55,900 bases of DNA, taken from NCBI GenBank assembly GCA_012837335.1, contig DURM01000015.1, forward strand, positions 1 to 55,900. The letters run 5' to 3'. Below are positions 45,243 through 54,167 of the stretch, one piece after another (positions within the stretch are counted from its first letter, which is position 1; every line of letters begins with the position of its first letter). The position numbers and the translations under genes were made by a program. Under the pieces are notes generated by a model. That model was not told the DNA's origin and ran no database searches. It was given only the letters and a program-made list of their open reading frames with translations. This DNA is from Bacillota bacterium. GTDB taxonomy: Bacteria > Bacillota > Limnochordia > Darwinibacteriales > DTU012.

Positions 45243-45971
45243 TCAGCCGGCAATCAACCGCTGGTATTTTCGGCCGATTTCAGACTGGGGAGAAGTGAAG
45301 ATATCCTGAGGTGCACCCGTCTCAACTATTTTACCTCGATCCATTAAGACAATGCGATCCGCAACTTTTAAAGCGAAGCTGACTTCATGAGTGACTATGA
45401 TTGATGTTGTATTGGTTGTCCGCACCAACTCCTCCATCACCTCTAATACCTCACCAACTAAAATCGGATCAAGGGAAGCCGTCGGTTCATCCCAGAGCAT
45501 CAGCTGCGGGTTTGAAGCCAAGGCTCTGGCTATACCCACCCGCTGCTGTTCACCACCGCTGAGCGCGGCTGGACGTTTAGCTTCCATCCCGTTCAAGCCT
45601 ACTTTAGCTAGGGCCTGCTGCGCTCTAGCTTCGGCCTGCACCCGGGGAACACCGGCTAAAACCAGGTGAAACATGACGTTTTCCAGCACAGTTAGTCTGG
45701 CAATTAGATTGAACTGCTGAAACACAAAACCAACTGATCTGCGGAAGCTGCGCAGTTCCTCGCCGTCTAAATTCAGTACGGATCTGCTGTCAAACAAAAT
45801 CTCACCCTCATCCGGTTCTGTCAAACGATTGATGCAGCGGATTGTTGTTGATTTACCGCACCCGCTGGGACCCATGATCACGACTGTTTCACCGCGCTGG
45901 ACTTCCAAGTCTACGCCGTCAACAGCAACTTGTTTACCATACTGTTTTTTCAAACCTTTAATCTTCAGCAT
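45243..45971 (-). CDS. ABC ATPase, polar amino acid (GlnQ) type
   Basis: 242 residues. The sequence follows GlnQ/HisP-type ATPases: MGPSGCGKSTTIRCINRLTE (Walker A), VGFVFQQFNLIARLTVLENV (Q-loop), LSGGEQQRVGIARALASNPQ (signature), MLWDEPTASLDP (Walker B) and IVTHEVSFALKVADRI (switch His). The usual neighbours of GlnQ, a short permease and a binding protein, are absent. Its only partner is the 715-residue membrane protein whose gene ends 11 bases upstream. AGGAGG precedes the ATG. Confidence 0.93.
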   Translation of the reverse strand: MLKIKGLKKQYGKQVAVDGVDLEVQRGETVVIMGPSGCGKSTTIRCINRLTEPDEGEILFDSRSVLNLDGEELRSFRRSVGFVFQQFNLIARLTVLENVMFHLVLAGVPRVQAEARAQQALAKVGLNGMEAKRPAALSGGEQQRVGIARALASNPQLMLWDEPTASLDPILVGEVLEVMEELVRTTNTTSIIVTHEVSFALKVADRIVLMDRGKIVETGAPQDIFTSPQSEIGRKYQRLIAG

Positions 45972-45982
45972 TTGGATCCCTC

Positions 45983-48130
45983 CTAAAATCTTTGTTTTGT
46001 GCGGTTCAGCAAGTTCAGCAGCCCCGGTCTACCGGCAGGAATCACAATTTCATGCATGATCTGAACATTGCTTAAGCCTAAGGACAATCCTGCCATGATT
46101 TCATCTTTGTGAACCGGACTGAATTTCTCCGAAAACACGCCAATCAAACCGCCCAGCACTGCCCCAGTAATGACGACTGCACTCCCAGAAACATAAGGAA
46201 TATCCCCGCGGGCCAAAGTGTATGTGGCTGCCAGCATCATCATTCCCACTGCTGCTCCAAGAATTACAATCGGGTTAAAACAGCGGCCCAAGCGGCTCTG
46301 GGAAGCTTTCTTGTTTACTCTGAACCACTTGAGAGTACTGAAAACTGCTGCGTGATCCAGCATCAAAAAGATCCCAACGAACACAATTGACAGCATACCA
46401 GCAATAGTAGCACGCACCTCTTTGAGGATGCGGAATACTTCTGTTCGCGTATCTGGATTTACAGTACCAACCGAGATGGAGTAAGTGTTGAGATATTGAT
46501 TGTCTAGATGATCGCGGATCACAGGCTCAACCTTTTCCTCATCGATTTGAGCATTTTCGACCAGAATCTGAATGCGCTCACCGGGTATTACCTGCCCGCC
46601 GATATAGTTGTCAACTAGGCGCACTGATTTTCCGATCTCCTCATCATCAAGCTCCGGCAGACTATCGCGGATGTCAGCTATTTGATCGATAATCGCCTGC
46701 ACATCGATGTCCTGTACATTGCTGATTTGATCAGCGATACTGCTGAGGCTGGAGCGCATCGAAGCCACATCCAGATTTTCCAGCGTATCCAGACCATATT
46801 CTTCTGCGCTTTCAGAACCGCTTTTAGCAATATTCTTCAGCAGGCCATTTAAAAACAGCGAGATAATCAACTGCTCGCTTGTAGACTGCACACCGTTTTC
46901 GGCTAAACCTTCATTCAACTGCCGCATCTGCACCTGAAGCACTTCAAGCTGCATCAGCGCTTCTTGAAATGTAGTCAAAACAGCATCAGCCCTATCAACT
47001 GCCACTGCTGCCTCTACTGAAAGCTCATCCAGCTCTTCCAACAGCCGCAGACTTTCATCGATAGCATAATTCAACCGATAGCGCTCGTTTTCCAGGCGTA
47101 CCTCACCAATCTGTTCACCAACGATATTATCACTGCGGTATTTGTACCCGTTTTGAGTGAGTGCTTCTCCAGCATCAGCAATAGATCCGGATACAATCAT
47201 TCCCTGGGCTTGACTGCCCTGAACCTCCAGCACTTCAATTAACACATGATCTGGTTCAATCGGTTTACCAACCTCAGGCGCATCTGCACTCATGCCCTGC
47301 ACGATAATCTGCTCACCGACAACCAGATTTGAATTAGGCTTAAGATCAATCCTGACTTTCGAAGCATAGCTCAACAAAAAGTGGCGCATCTCAACCAAAG
47401 TCTTCATCAGGGCATCTAGTTCTTCCCCATATTCTGCTGATGAGACATTAGCTAAATCGGCGGACTGATACTGTTCCTTCAGCACCTTGACTATTTGATC
47501 AGCGGTTTTCTGCACATCGACTTCAAATCCAATCGGAAATCGGACTTCTAATACTTGATACTCTTTGAGTATTTTTTTTATTTCATTCATTACCGCTTTC
47601 GAATGTTCAGCGGACTCTAATACAACTAGCATATTCTTTCCATCTTTAAAGGCAAAATCAACACCATCCAGCTGATTAAAGCGCTGCTGCAGTGTTTGGG
47701 CCACACTAGGATGCACACCGCGAACCAATACACTTGGTTCTACAATAACTGTATAACTGCTTAATCCAGGCACACCGTTGAAAATCGACGGCAGACGGGA
47801 GAAGGTGTCTTCAGTTTTTGCTTCCTGTGGAAATCCGAACAGAAAATTAGCCTGACCTGCAACAGAGATCGTTTGATTGATTACCGCTCCCTTAAACTGC
47901 TGGTCTGCTATCCTTTCCAATTCGCGCAGTGCCGCTTCCTTAGACGCTTCACGGACATGGAGGATCAGATCATATTCTCCATTGTCGCCAATCACATCCT
48001 GGATTGTATCACCAAAATACGAATCCACTGCCCAGGCTGCTCCTGAGGAGACTGCGGCTCCAACAATGATCGTCACCAAAATTAATATTATATAATCGCG
48101 AAAAAAGCCATCACGAAAGAACTTGAACAT
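45983..48130 (-). CDS. Novel ABC permease with huge external domain and C-terminal EAA-like motif
   Basis: 715 residues. It has one N-terminal helix (about 12-35), an extracytoplasmic region of about 540 residues (36-573, partly helical, with two heptad-like stretches), and then three helices (about 574-592, 620-640 and 648-666). This 1+3 layout recalls MacB/FtsX/LolE proteins. The cytoplasmic tail has AGLSLGLSNVQIMHEIVIPA, then GRP, which matches the EAA coupling motif of amino-acid importers (EAA...G...I.LP...P). It ends 13 residues later with no further helix. The ATG at 48130 follows GAGGAGGGG; a longer start at 48160 lies inside a hairpin. I know of no named family; its cargo is unknown. 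Confidence 0.72.
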   Translation of the reverse strand: MFKFFRDGFFRDYIILILVTIIVGAAVSSGAAWAVDSYFGDTIQDVIGDNGEYDLILHVREASKEAALRELERIADQQFKGAVINQTISVAGQANFLFGFPQEAKTEDTFSRLPSIFNGVPGLSSYTVIVEPSVLVRGVHPSVAQTLQQRFNQLDGVDFAFKDGKNMLVVLESAEHSKAVMNEIKKILKEYQVLEVRFPIGFEVDVQKTADQIVKVLKEQYQSADLANVSSAEYGEELDALMKTLVEMRHFLLSYASKVRIDLKPNSNLVVGEQIIVQGMSADAPEVGKPIEPDHVLIEVLEVQGSQAQGMIVSGSIADAGEALTQNGYKYRSDNIVGEQIGEVRLENERYRLNYAIDESLRLLEELDELSVEAAVAVDRADAVLTTFQEALMQLEVLQVQMRQLNEGLAENGVQSTSEQLIISLFLNGLLKNIAKSGSESAEEYGLDTLENLDVASMRSSLSSIADQISNVQDIDVQAIIDQIADIRDSLPELDDEEIGKSVRLVDNYIGGQVIPGERIQILVENAQIDEEKVEPVIRDHLDNQYLNTYSISVGTVNPDTRTEVFRILKEVRATIAGMLSIVFVGIFLMLDHAAVFSTLKWFRVNKKASQSRLGRCFNPIVILGAAVGMMMLAATYTLARGDIPYVSGSAVVITGAVLGGLIGVFSEKFSPVHKDEIMAGLSLGLSNVQIMHEIVIPAGRPGLLNLLNRTKQRF

Positions 48131-48132
48131 AA

Positions 48133-48186
48133 AAAACCCCTCCTCACCTGGTGTTTTCATTATAACACACCAGCTGGAGGGGTTTT
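48133..48186 (-). promoter_or_regulatory. Terminator-like hairpin covering the ribosome site of the ABC permease
   Basis: AAAACCCCTCC (48133-48143) pairs with GGAGGGGTTTT (48176-48186). An inner stem, CTGGTGT (48148-48154) with ACACCAG (48167-48173), extends it. On the minus strand the 3' arm contains the GAGGAGGGG ribosome site, runs into TTTTTT and then directly into the ATG at 48130. It can act as an intrinsic terminator after lptA and as a lid on translation. TATAAT lies in the loop, about 18 bases after TTAAAA, and may be an internal promoter. Confidence 0.72.
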
Positions 48187-48221
48187 AAGCGGTAATAACA
48201 GCTAGCAGAGGTAACTAGTAC

Positions 48222-48803
48222 CTATTCAGCCTGATTTCGCCGAAATTCACCGCGGAATGGTCCGATAAACTCCATCTGTTCTTCAGCTCTCAGCATAACA
48301 AAATGCTCTCCAAACATCTCCGCATCCGTAACTTCCACAATTACATTCTGGAGGAAGTCTACCTTGTCCTCATTCCTCAAGAACACCATCTGATCAGCCC
48401 AAACAACCGCATCCTTAGTTGTTACTTTGAGGTTGCCGGTGCCGATCATCTTCTCCTGCTCCGTATAATATTCAACTTTATCACCAGTTAAAAACAGATC
48501 ATCCTGCTCAACCTGGACATTACCGGTCACAACCAGGTAATTGTCCTTGCGGCGAAATTCAACAATCTGACCAATTACAATAATACCCTCATATTTAATC
48601 TGCACATACGCCCCTTCAATTTGGGATACGTCGGCTGTAAAAATCTCTGTTTTTAAATCAAAGCCACCCGCTCGCACACCTTCGGGTACACCGACTATGC
48701 CGACCTCTATTTCTCCCGAACCTTCTTGGGCTGCCGCGCCTGCACTGACAAGCGCCAGTGCCACCACTGTAAATATCACTATCAGAGCAGTTACCCTATT
48801 CAT
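48222..48803 (-). CDS. lptA: LptA-like periplasmic bridge protein
   Basis: 193 residues with a signal peptide. The OstA/LptA jelly-roll strands are visible (VEFRRKDNYLVVTGNVQVEQ, LFLTGDKVEYYTEQEKMIGT, DAVVWADQMVFLRNEDKVDF). It should shuttle lipid between LptC and LptD across the periplasm. Its start overlaps the end of lptC by 8 bases (translational coupling). It is at the end of the lpt operon, before the hairpin at 48133-48186. Confidence 0.88.
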   Translation of the reverse strand: MNRVTALIVIFTVVALALVSAGAAAQEGSGEIEVGIVGVPEGVRAGGFDLKTEIFTADVSQIEGAYVQIKYEGIIVIGQIVEFRRKDNYLVVTGNVQVEQDDLFLTGDKVEYYTEQEKMIGTGNLKVTTKDAVVWADQMVFLRNEDKVDFLQNVIVEVTDAEMFGEHFVMLRAEEQMEFIGPFRGEFRRNQAE

Positions 48804-49260
48804 CGCCTTTTCCTCCTTGATGTATGGTTACAGACGTATCCCCCATAAATTCAATATACTCACTGGCACCATACCAAACCAGCTGGTTGGTAGCCAGATA
48901 GAATCCTGACTGATCCTCAACGGTGACATTGCTGCTCAAGTGCAGTTCATTCTGTTTCGGGGACCATATCCCCTGATCCGCAGAAAGGTAGTATCGCGGC
49001 TCCTCTGCTGCAAAGATGATCATCTGATCGAGGTGATCTAAATAAACTAAGCTGTTTTCCTGCCGCAGTGATTCGGCAGTCAGTTCCCATTGACGAACGC
49101 CTTTGTCGTTACCCACCAGGGAAACTCTTTCCAAAATCACGCCGGGATCCGCTGTCTCTATCTCATGACCATCACTTTCCGGGCGGACCACAAGAATAAC
49201 TCCGACGATAGTTGTAATAACGATCACTGCAATGACTGCAGTTTTATGTCGTGGGGTCAT
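48796..49260 (-). CDS. lptC: LptC-like protein
   Basis: 154 residues. One N-terminal membrane helix (TAVIAVIVITTIVGVILVV) anchors a periplasmic beta-jellyroll (GVRQWELTAESLRQENSLVY, YYLSADQGIWSPKQNELHLS, FYLATNQLVWYGASEYIEF). It receives lipid from LptF/G and passes it to LptA. GAGGTGAG precedes the ATG. Confidence 0.9.
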   Translation of the reverse strand: MTPRHKTAVIAVIVITTIVGVILVVRPESDGHEIETADPGVILERVSLVGNDKGVRQWELTAESLRQENSLVYLDHLDQMIIFAAEEPRYYLSADQGIWSPKQNELHLSSNVTVEDQSGFYLATNQLVWYGASEYIEFMGDTSVTIHQGGKGDE

Positions 49261-49287
49261 GAACTCACCTCGCCTCTATCCGACAGG

Positions 49288-51447
49288 CTAATTGCTTCCG
49301 AACGTATCTTTCAAATCCTCAAGCTCAAAGAAGCTGATTCCTTCCTTTGAACTGATCTCAATCGGCAGTTTCGGGAAGGCTTTAATAGAATACTGAACTT
49401 TAAATTCCTCCCTCACCTGATCGTAGCTCATCACCAGCTCGCGGCAGTGCAAATCGAGGGTCAACACTAGTTTCCCGGTACTCAATTTCTGCGTTTTTTC
49501 CGGCTCATAAACCACATCATAGCTGAGCTTAAGGGTTTCAGTTAAATCAAAGACAATTTTCCCATTAACCCGCTTCAGCGATTGACTGTGAATATTGTAC
49601 ACCGCTCCAACATTGAAAACCCAGTCAGTCTGAGGCCGATAGTTGATGCTTCCGCTTAACTCACCGAATCGGCGGTTGTTTAGATCGTAGTTGACTGCCA
49701 AACTGGCTGTAACAGGCTGTCCGGAACCGCTGTAATTTAATTGGGTTCGCAGATTGTTGAAACGCTGGTTGAGAAAATTATAGCCACTGCTGACAGTGAG
49801 AGTAATCGGCTGCTTAGAATACCTAAAGGTACCAGTCAACTGGTCCTGTTCATTTAACTTATCAAATTTAAACGGAGTTTCGCCCCATACCAAGCGCTTC
49901 TGATAATTAGCGGTTACTCTGGTGGTATCCGTCAGCTGCTGAGTCAAACCGAAACGGCCATACACAGACTGCTGGCTCTGATTAGTATCATAAAAATAAC
50001 CTGTTAGATTACCACCGTACGTAAGTGTAGTTCCGAAATCAGAGCGCCAGCTCTGGGTGAACAGTTCCACTGCAGGCGCAATCCGCCAAGCGGTTACATC
50101 AGCAGGATATTCGCTGAACCTGCCCTGTGAAACCTGGAACTGACCCGGCCATGCTGCACCGGCTAAAGACGGGTTGTACCACTGCCAGGTAAACTCGGGC
50201 ATGCGGTTGATGCTGCTCCACGCTGGTTTTTTGAGCTCATCCAACAGATCCGGATTGTATTTCTGCTCCACTGCCAGGTTGAAGCGGTGGTTCTGATATC
50301 GATAGCTGGTCTCCACTAGGTGATTCCGGGTTTTCGTATCGTCTTTTGCTGTTATGTTAGAATTGGCATTGATATCCCAGCTGGGATTCAGCTGGTACCG
50401 CCAACTGCCTGAAGCAGTCCAGGTGGAGGATTTTTCCTCTCCTTTTTGATCTAAACGGTAGTTAAAACTGCCGTTTAACCGCATAGCTTCAGTTTGATAC
50501 GAAAAACTGGTGGAGCTGGAGCTGTCCTGCTTCAGTACAGCGTTTTGATACTCCCGCAGATATGCATTACTGGTACTGAGCGTGAAATTATCACCTGAAT
50601 ACTTATGCTGAACCTGCGCCATCAGATACTTGCTGGCAGCAAAAGGCAGAGCATAAAATGCTGCGGTACCATCTCCCAGAAGATCATGGCGGTAATTGTG
50701 GTTAACACCTAAACCCAAGCCTTTGCGGGTGTAGTAATCATAAAGCAGGGAACCGCTGGCGTTTTCACTGATATAGTAATTGTAGCGGTTCTTGATATAA
50801 TATCCATCGCTGCTGTTGTAGCCAATTTCCGGCAGCGTAAAATCGAATTCTTCATCATCAAGAGGAATGACAAGATAAGGCCAATAGAAAAGCGGCAGCT
50901 TTCCTTCATAAAAGCGCACCCCGCGGATAACCATTTTGTCACCGGGATAGATTTCCAGCTCGCTGACTGCCAGATGATAGTGAGGTTCACTCATATCACA
51001 GGTAGACAGCACACCATCATGCATAAAGTAGGTTTCCGAGTCAATGTGAACCCGATCTCCAAAGACAAAAATCGGACCTTTCACTTTTTCTGAAACCAAC
51101 TGTGTCCGTGGGCTGACAAACTCTCCTTTAGCGTCAACAACATTATAAACCAGGCTTTCACCTTCAAGATAGGCTTCGCCCTGCTCCATTAGGACGCTGC
51201 CCTCCAGATACAGCTCTTGGTTGTTTAAATCCCAGACCAGCTGTTCTCCCTTCAGCACCAGACCATCGACGCTAATAACCACACTGCCGGATGCATAAAG
51301 CAGCTGCTGTTTCATATCCCACCGCGCTGTATCAGCGCCCTCGATCGTAATCGGCTGGTTTTCAGCTGCTGCGGCTGTGCTGATCAGCGCAGCAAACAAA
51401 ATCAGCAGTACTGGTACAATTTTTCTGCGCAAATATACCACCTTCAT
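49288..51447 (-). CDS. lptD: LptD-like outer-membrane LPS assembly protein
   Basis: 719 residues. A signal segment leads to an OstA jelly-roll at about 30-130 (WDMKQQLLYASGSVVISVDG, LVWDLNNQELYLEGSVLME) and the LptD barrel (LFYWPYLVIPLDDEEFDFTL, then many strands). Cysteines appear in LSTCDMSEPHYHL (between jelly-roll and barrel) and in DLHCRELVMSY near the end. This is the pattern of the disulfide that joins the two parts in other LptD proteins. The ATG at 51447 adjoins the stop of the permease gene; a TTG at 51432 with AAGGTGG is an alternative start. No LptE partner is recognised. Confidence 0.9.
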   Translation of the reverse strand: MKVVYLRRKIVPVLLILFAALISTAAAAENQPITIEGADTARWDMKQQLLYASGSVVISVDGLVLKGEQLVWDLNNQELYLEGSVLMEQGEAYLEGESLVYNVVDAKGEFVSPRTQLVSEKVKGPIFVFGDRVHIDSETYFMHDGVLSTCDMSEPHYHLAVSELEIYPGDKMVIRGVRFYEGKLPLFYWPYLVIPLDDEEFDFTLPEIGYNSSDGYYIKNRYNYYISENASGSLLYDYYTRKGLGLGVNHNYRHDLLGDGTAAFYALPFAASKYLMAQVQHKYSGDNFTLSTSNAYLREYQNAVLKQDSSSSTSFSYQTEAMRLNGSFNYRLDQKGEEKSSTWTASGSWRYQLNPSWDINANSNITAKDDTKTRNHLVETSYRYQNHRFNLAVEQKYNPDLLDELKKPAWSSINRMPEFTWQWYNPSLAGAAWPGQFQVSQGRFSEYPADVTAWRIAPAVELFTQSWRSDFGTTLTYGGNLTGYFYDTNQSQQSVYGRFGLTQQLTDTTRVTANYQKRLVWGETPFKFDKLNEQDQLTGTFRYSKQPITLTVSSGYNFLNQRFNNLRTQLNYSGSGQPVTASLAVNYDLNNRRFGELSGSINYRPQTDWVFNVGAVYNIHSQSLKRVNGKIVFDLTETLKLSYDVVYEPEKTQKLSTGKLVLTLDLHCRELVMSYDQVREEFKVQYSIKAFPKLPIEISSKEGISFFELEDLKDTFGSN

Positions 51448-51448
51448 C

Positions 51449-52567
51449 TCAATGCAGTCGATCAGCACGAATCAACAAAACAATGCCAGTCAGCGCAAAG
51501 ATGCTGTTGGTCAGCCAAGCAGCCGCTAGAGGCGGAATTACCTCATTAATCGCAAGCGAGCGGCAGACAGGTGTTGCAACGTAATACAGCAGAGTAACAA
51601 CAAGGCTGACTGCAATACCGAATGATTTGCTGCTCTTGCTGAAAAGACTTAACGGGGCAGCGAACAGAACAAAGATGAACGACGCCATCGGCAGCGCCAG
51701 CTTCAAATGATAGTCCACTACAAACGACAGCACTTTTAAGCCGCTCCGCTGGAATCTGTCAATATGCTCTTTCAGCTCTTTGCGGCTCATTTCATCACTG
51801 GTTTTTTGGTTGCCAAAATATAAATCGGATGAATCAGGAGTAACAATCTGCATCGTTTCAAAGCGGGTCTGGTAGCTTACGTATCCATCCTCATCGAGGT
51901 TCTGCACCAGTCCATCCTCGAGATACCAGAAATTATCCCGATAAGTTCCGGAATTTGCTGTAATAAGACGGGGAAAGCCATCGGGTTCAGTTTCGTAAAC
52001 CAAGATATTCCTGAGGATTCGGTGCTGTTTGTTGACCTCATTGATATAAAAATAACGGTTTTCTCCCCCTAAAAAGAAAACATTCTCTTCGATCAACGGT
52101 GAGTCTTCCTGATAAATAAGTTCCCGAAACAGCTTCTGAAACTCATGGTTTGTCCAGGGTACGACTTCCTCATTAAGCAGATAGGTCGCGCCGCTGATAA
52201 GCAAAGCGGCAGCAACCACCGGGATCATAATCCGCCAGTACGGCAGACCGCTGCTGCGCATGACAATCATCTCACTGTCCTGATTGAGGCGGCCTAGACT
52301 TAAAAGCGTTGAGAAAAGCGCGGCTACGGGCAGAGTCATCACAACAATCCCAGGCAGATAATAAATCAGCATTCTGGTTACAGTTCGAATCGGCACTTTC
52401 TTGACTAAGAACAGATCGATCAATTCAAACAGCACTCCGCTTAAGAGGATTACTGTAAAGCCGATTACACAAAATACAAAGGGCCAGAAAAACTCCCTCA
52501 GAGTATACCGATCCAAAATAGCTGAGCCGCGCAGCGTTAAGGCTCGGTACTGCTTTGTTTGAATCAT
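51449..52567 (-). CDS. LptF/LptG-family LPS export permease
   Basis: 372 residues. Six membrane helices and a periplasmic jelly-roll fit the YjgP/YjgQ family: ILDRYTLREFFWPFVFCVIG, a YYLPGIVVMTLPVAALFSTL helix, SEMIVMRSSGLPYWRIM, a central beta domain (GENRYFYINEVNKQ, YRDNFWYLEDGLVQNLDED) and C-terminal helices. Only one member is encoded, so it may form a homodimer or pair with a copy elsewhere. It precedes lptD and needs LptB, encoded 8 kb away. AAGGGG lies 8 bases upstream. Confidence 0.92.
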   Translation of the reverse strand: MIQTKQYRALTLRGSAILDRYTLREFFWPFVFCVIGFTVILLSGVLFELIDLFLVKKVPIRTVTRMLIYYLPGIVVMTLPVAALFSTLLSLGRLNQDSEMIVMRSSGLPYWRIMIPVVAAALLISGATYLLNEEVVPWTNHEFQKLFRELIYQEDSPLIEENVFFLGGENRYFYINEVNKQHRILRNILVYETEPDGFPRLITANSGTYRDNFWYLEDGLVQNLDEDGYVSYQTRFETMQIVTPDSSDLYFGNQKTSDEMSRKELKEHIDRFQRSGLKVLSFVVDYHLKLALPMASFIFVLFAAPLSLFSKSSKSFGIAVSLVVTLLYYVATPVCRSLAINEVIPPLAAAWLTNSIFALTGIVLLIRADRLH

Positions 52568-52606
52568 CCTCTAATCCCCTTTTCTCTCCTGCCTTTTGAT
52601 ACTATT

Positions 52607-53353
52607 TTAGAACTGCCATCCGAAACCCAATTGATGGTCTCCGGCAGACCAATCATAATCAATACGCAGCTGCTGATGCTTGTACCCGATACCCAAACCT
52701 AGATCACCGCTCCAGCGGGCACGCAGAGTCAAGCTGTCAATGGGATAAAACTCGGCTCCCACCTTCAGATTGCGAGCAGAATTAGTATCCCAAGCGTCAT
52801 ACAGATCCGCAGTCACAACTCCCCAGCCGGCAAGATCAACAGCCACTCCTACCGTAATGTTGGTCGGCAGATCAGCTTCAGTTTCTCCCAGCTTGAGATG
52901 GACAAAGTTTTCTGCCAAGAGACCAAAGCGCAGCCAGCTGAGCTCATCAAAATTCAGCTGCAGACCCAGATCGGTGCTGATATACTTATCTTCAACTTCA
53001 GGATAACTGATATAGTGTAAGGCGATGCCTATATCAGCTGATTCTACCAATTCCTTTGCCACTGCATATGTGAACTGCCGCTCAGCATCCTGCCAGATGA
53101 AATGAATCAGTCCAGCGCCGGTTCCGTAATCAGGTTCTGCGTAGCTGAACAAGTACTGCTGAGAGTTCTCTGACATTATTCGCAATTTCATGGCAAATTC
53201 TGGGGTAACCAATCCGGACAAACCAGCCGGATTCTGTACGCTGTAGGTTAAGTCACCACTGACAGCGATTCCTGCCTCAACTACCATGCAGCTGCTTCCC
53301 ACTACTATCAGCATCCCGACCATAAGTGCTAACAAACCGATCTTTGATTTCAC
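52607..53353 (-). CDS. Probable outer-membrane beta-barrel protein, unknown
   Basis: 248 residues. A signal peptide (LLALMVGMLIVVGSSCMVVE) is followed by amphipathic strands ending in YDWSAGDHQLGFGWQF. The closing Phe and the short repeated strands suggest a small outer-membrane barrel or PorV-like protein. It has no named family that I recognise. It lies between a YjbH-like gene and lptF/G on one transcript, so an accessory role in outer-membrane lipid or protein assembly is possible. Confidence 0.68.
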   Translation of the reverse strand: MKSKIGLLALMVGMLIVVGSSCMVVEAGIAVSGDLTYSVQNPAGLSGLVTPEFAMKLRIMSENSQQYLFSYAEPDYGTGAGLIHFIWQDAERQFTYAVAKELVESADIGIALHYISYPEVEDKYISTDLGLQLNFDELSWLRFGLLAENFVHLKLGETEADLPTNITVGVAVDLAGWGVVTADLYDAWDTNSARNLKVGAEFYPIDSLTLRARWSGDLGLGIGYKHQQLRIDYDWSAGDHQLGFGWQF

Positions 53354-53385
53354 TGAAACCCCTCCATAGCTAGTGAAATACCTTC

Positions 53386-54033
53386 TTAGAAGCGGTGAGA
53401 ATAACTGATACCCAGTCCGAGACTATCAAAATTCATCAGCATCAGCCTTGCATCCAATGTTTGATTAAACTTCAAGGAAACACCTGCGTTTAAGCCCGTG
53501 CCATCCAGCTCGACCAGCAGGGACGTAACTGGAACTGTGAACTTACGATCGCTGCTGACAATAGAGACTGGATTTAAGACACTGCTGATTCCGGCAAAAC
53601 CTCGGCTGTAGCGACCAGAACCGAAGCCTAAATGTCCCCTCACTCCCGGAATACCAAGCTGCATGCTTCCCACAAGATAGTAACTGGCTTGGCTGCCATC
53701 CGTGGTTAATCCTACCGCCACAGCAGGATAATCCTGCTCCTGCAGGATCTGCACTTTCACGCTGCCAGAAAAGGTTTGGGAGTGCTGCTTAAAATGTGAA
53801 GCTAAGCCAACTTCAACACCTGGAAAAGCGCCTAGGACAACTGAGAAATGGCCGCCGCCGCGCAGCTGATGAAAAGCAGCACCTACCGAACCACTGGGCA
53901 TGATTGAAGCAGTAGGTATGTTGATTAGGCCGGTCGAACCATAGATATTGTGAGCTGAAGCAGTGATACTGCTGAGCCCGATTATAAGTACACAGATCAA
54001 TACAAGCAGTAATTTGTGTGATTTAGCGTGCAT
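53386..54033 (-). CDS. YjbH-like outer-membrane protein
   Basis: 215 residues with a signal peptide (to about TASA). The sequence HNIYGSTGLINIPTASIMPS matches the opening of YjbH-type beta-barrel proteins (GxTGLINIPTA). It ends with LGLGISYSHRF, a typical last strand. The family is linked in other bacteria to exopolysaccharide or stress, but the role here is unknown. It begins the lpt operon after the terminator at 54124-54157. Confidence 0.7.
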   Translation of the reverse strand: MHAKSHKLLLVLICVLIIGLSSITASAHNIYGSTGLINIPTASIMPSGSVGAAFHQLRGGGHFSVVLGAFPGVEVGLASHFKQHSQTFSGSVKVQILQEQDYPAVAVGLTTDGSQASYYLVGSMQLGIPGVRGHLGFGSGRYSRGFAGISSVLNPVSIVSSDRKFTVPVTSLLVELDGTGLNAGVSLKFNQTLDARLMLMNFDSLGLGISYSHRF

Positions 54034-54052
54034 AAACTCATTCCTTCCCTTT

Positions 54053-54064
54053 TCCTAATTAGGA
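54053..54064. promoter_or_regulatory. 12-bp palindrome before the lpt operon
   Basis: TCCTAATTAGGA is a perfect palindrome located 20 bases before the first start codon of the operon. It could be a regulator site, but a chance palindrome in A/T-rich DNA cannot be excluded. A TATAAA lies a little upstream on the minus strand as a weak -10 candidate. Confidence 0.35.
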
Positions 54065-54123
54065 TAAGTATTCTATTTTATAAAAGTTTTTACCTCCTTT
54101 ACCAGATCGGTATTTGCTGGATC

Positions 54124-54157
54124 AAAAAATAGATGGAACCGGTACTGTCCCATCTAT
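54124..54157 (-). terminator. Terminator of the OmpH-like operon
   Basis: ATAGATGG (54129-54136) and CCATCTAT (54150-54157) pair perfectly. On the minus strand TTTTTTG follows. It ends the three-gene ompH-like unit. Confidence 0.88.
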
Positions 54158-54167
54158 ACTAGTTCTC

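Noticed and set aside
54070-54110. AAAGGAGG site before the YjbH-like gene as sign of a missed small gene
   Set aside because: No start codon follows at a usable distance and the next frames close at once; more likely part of the promoter region.
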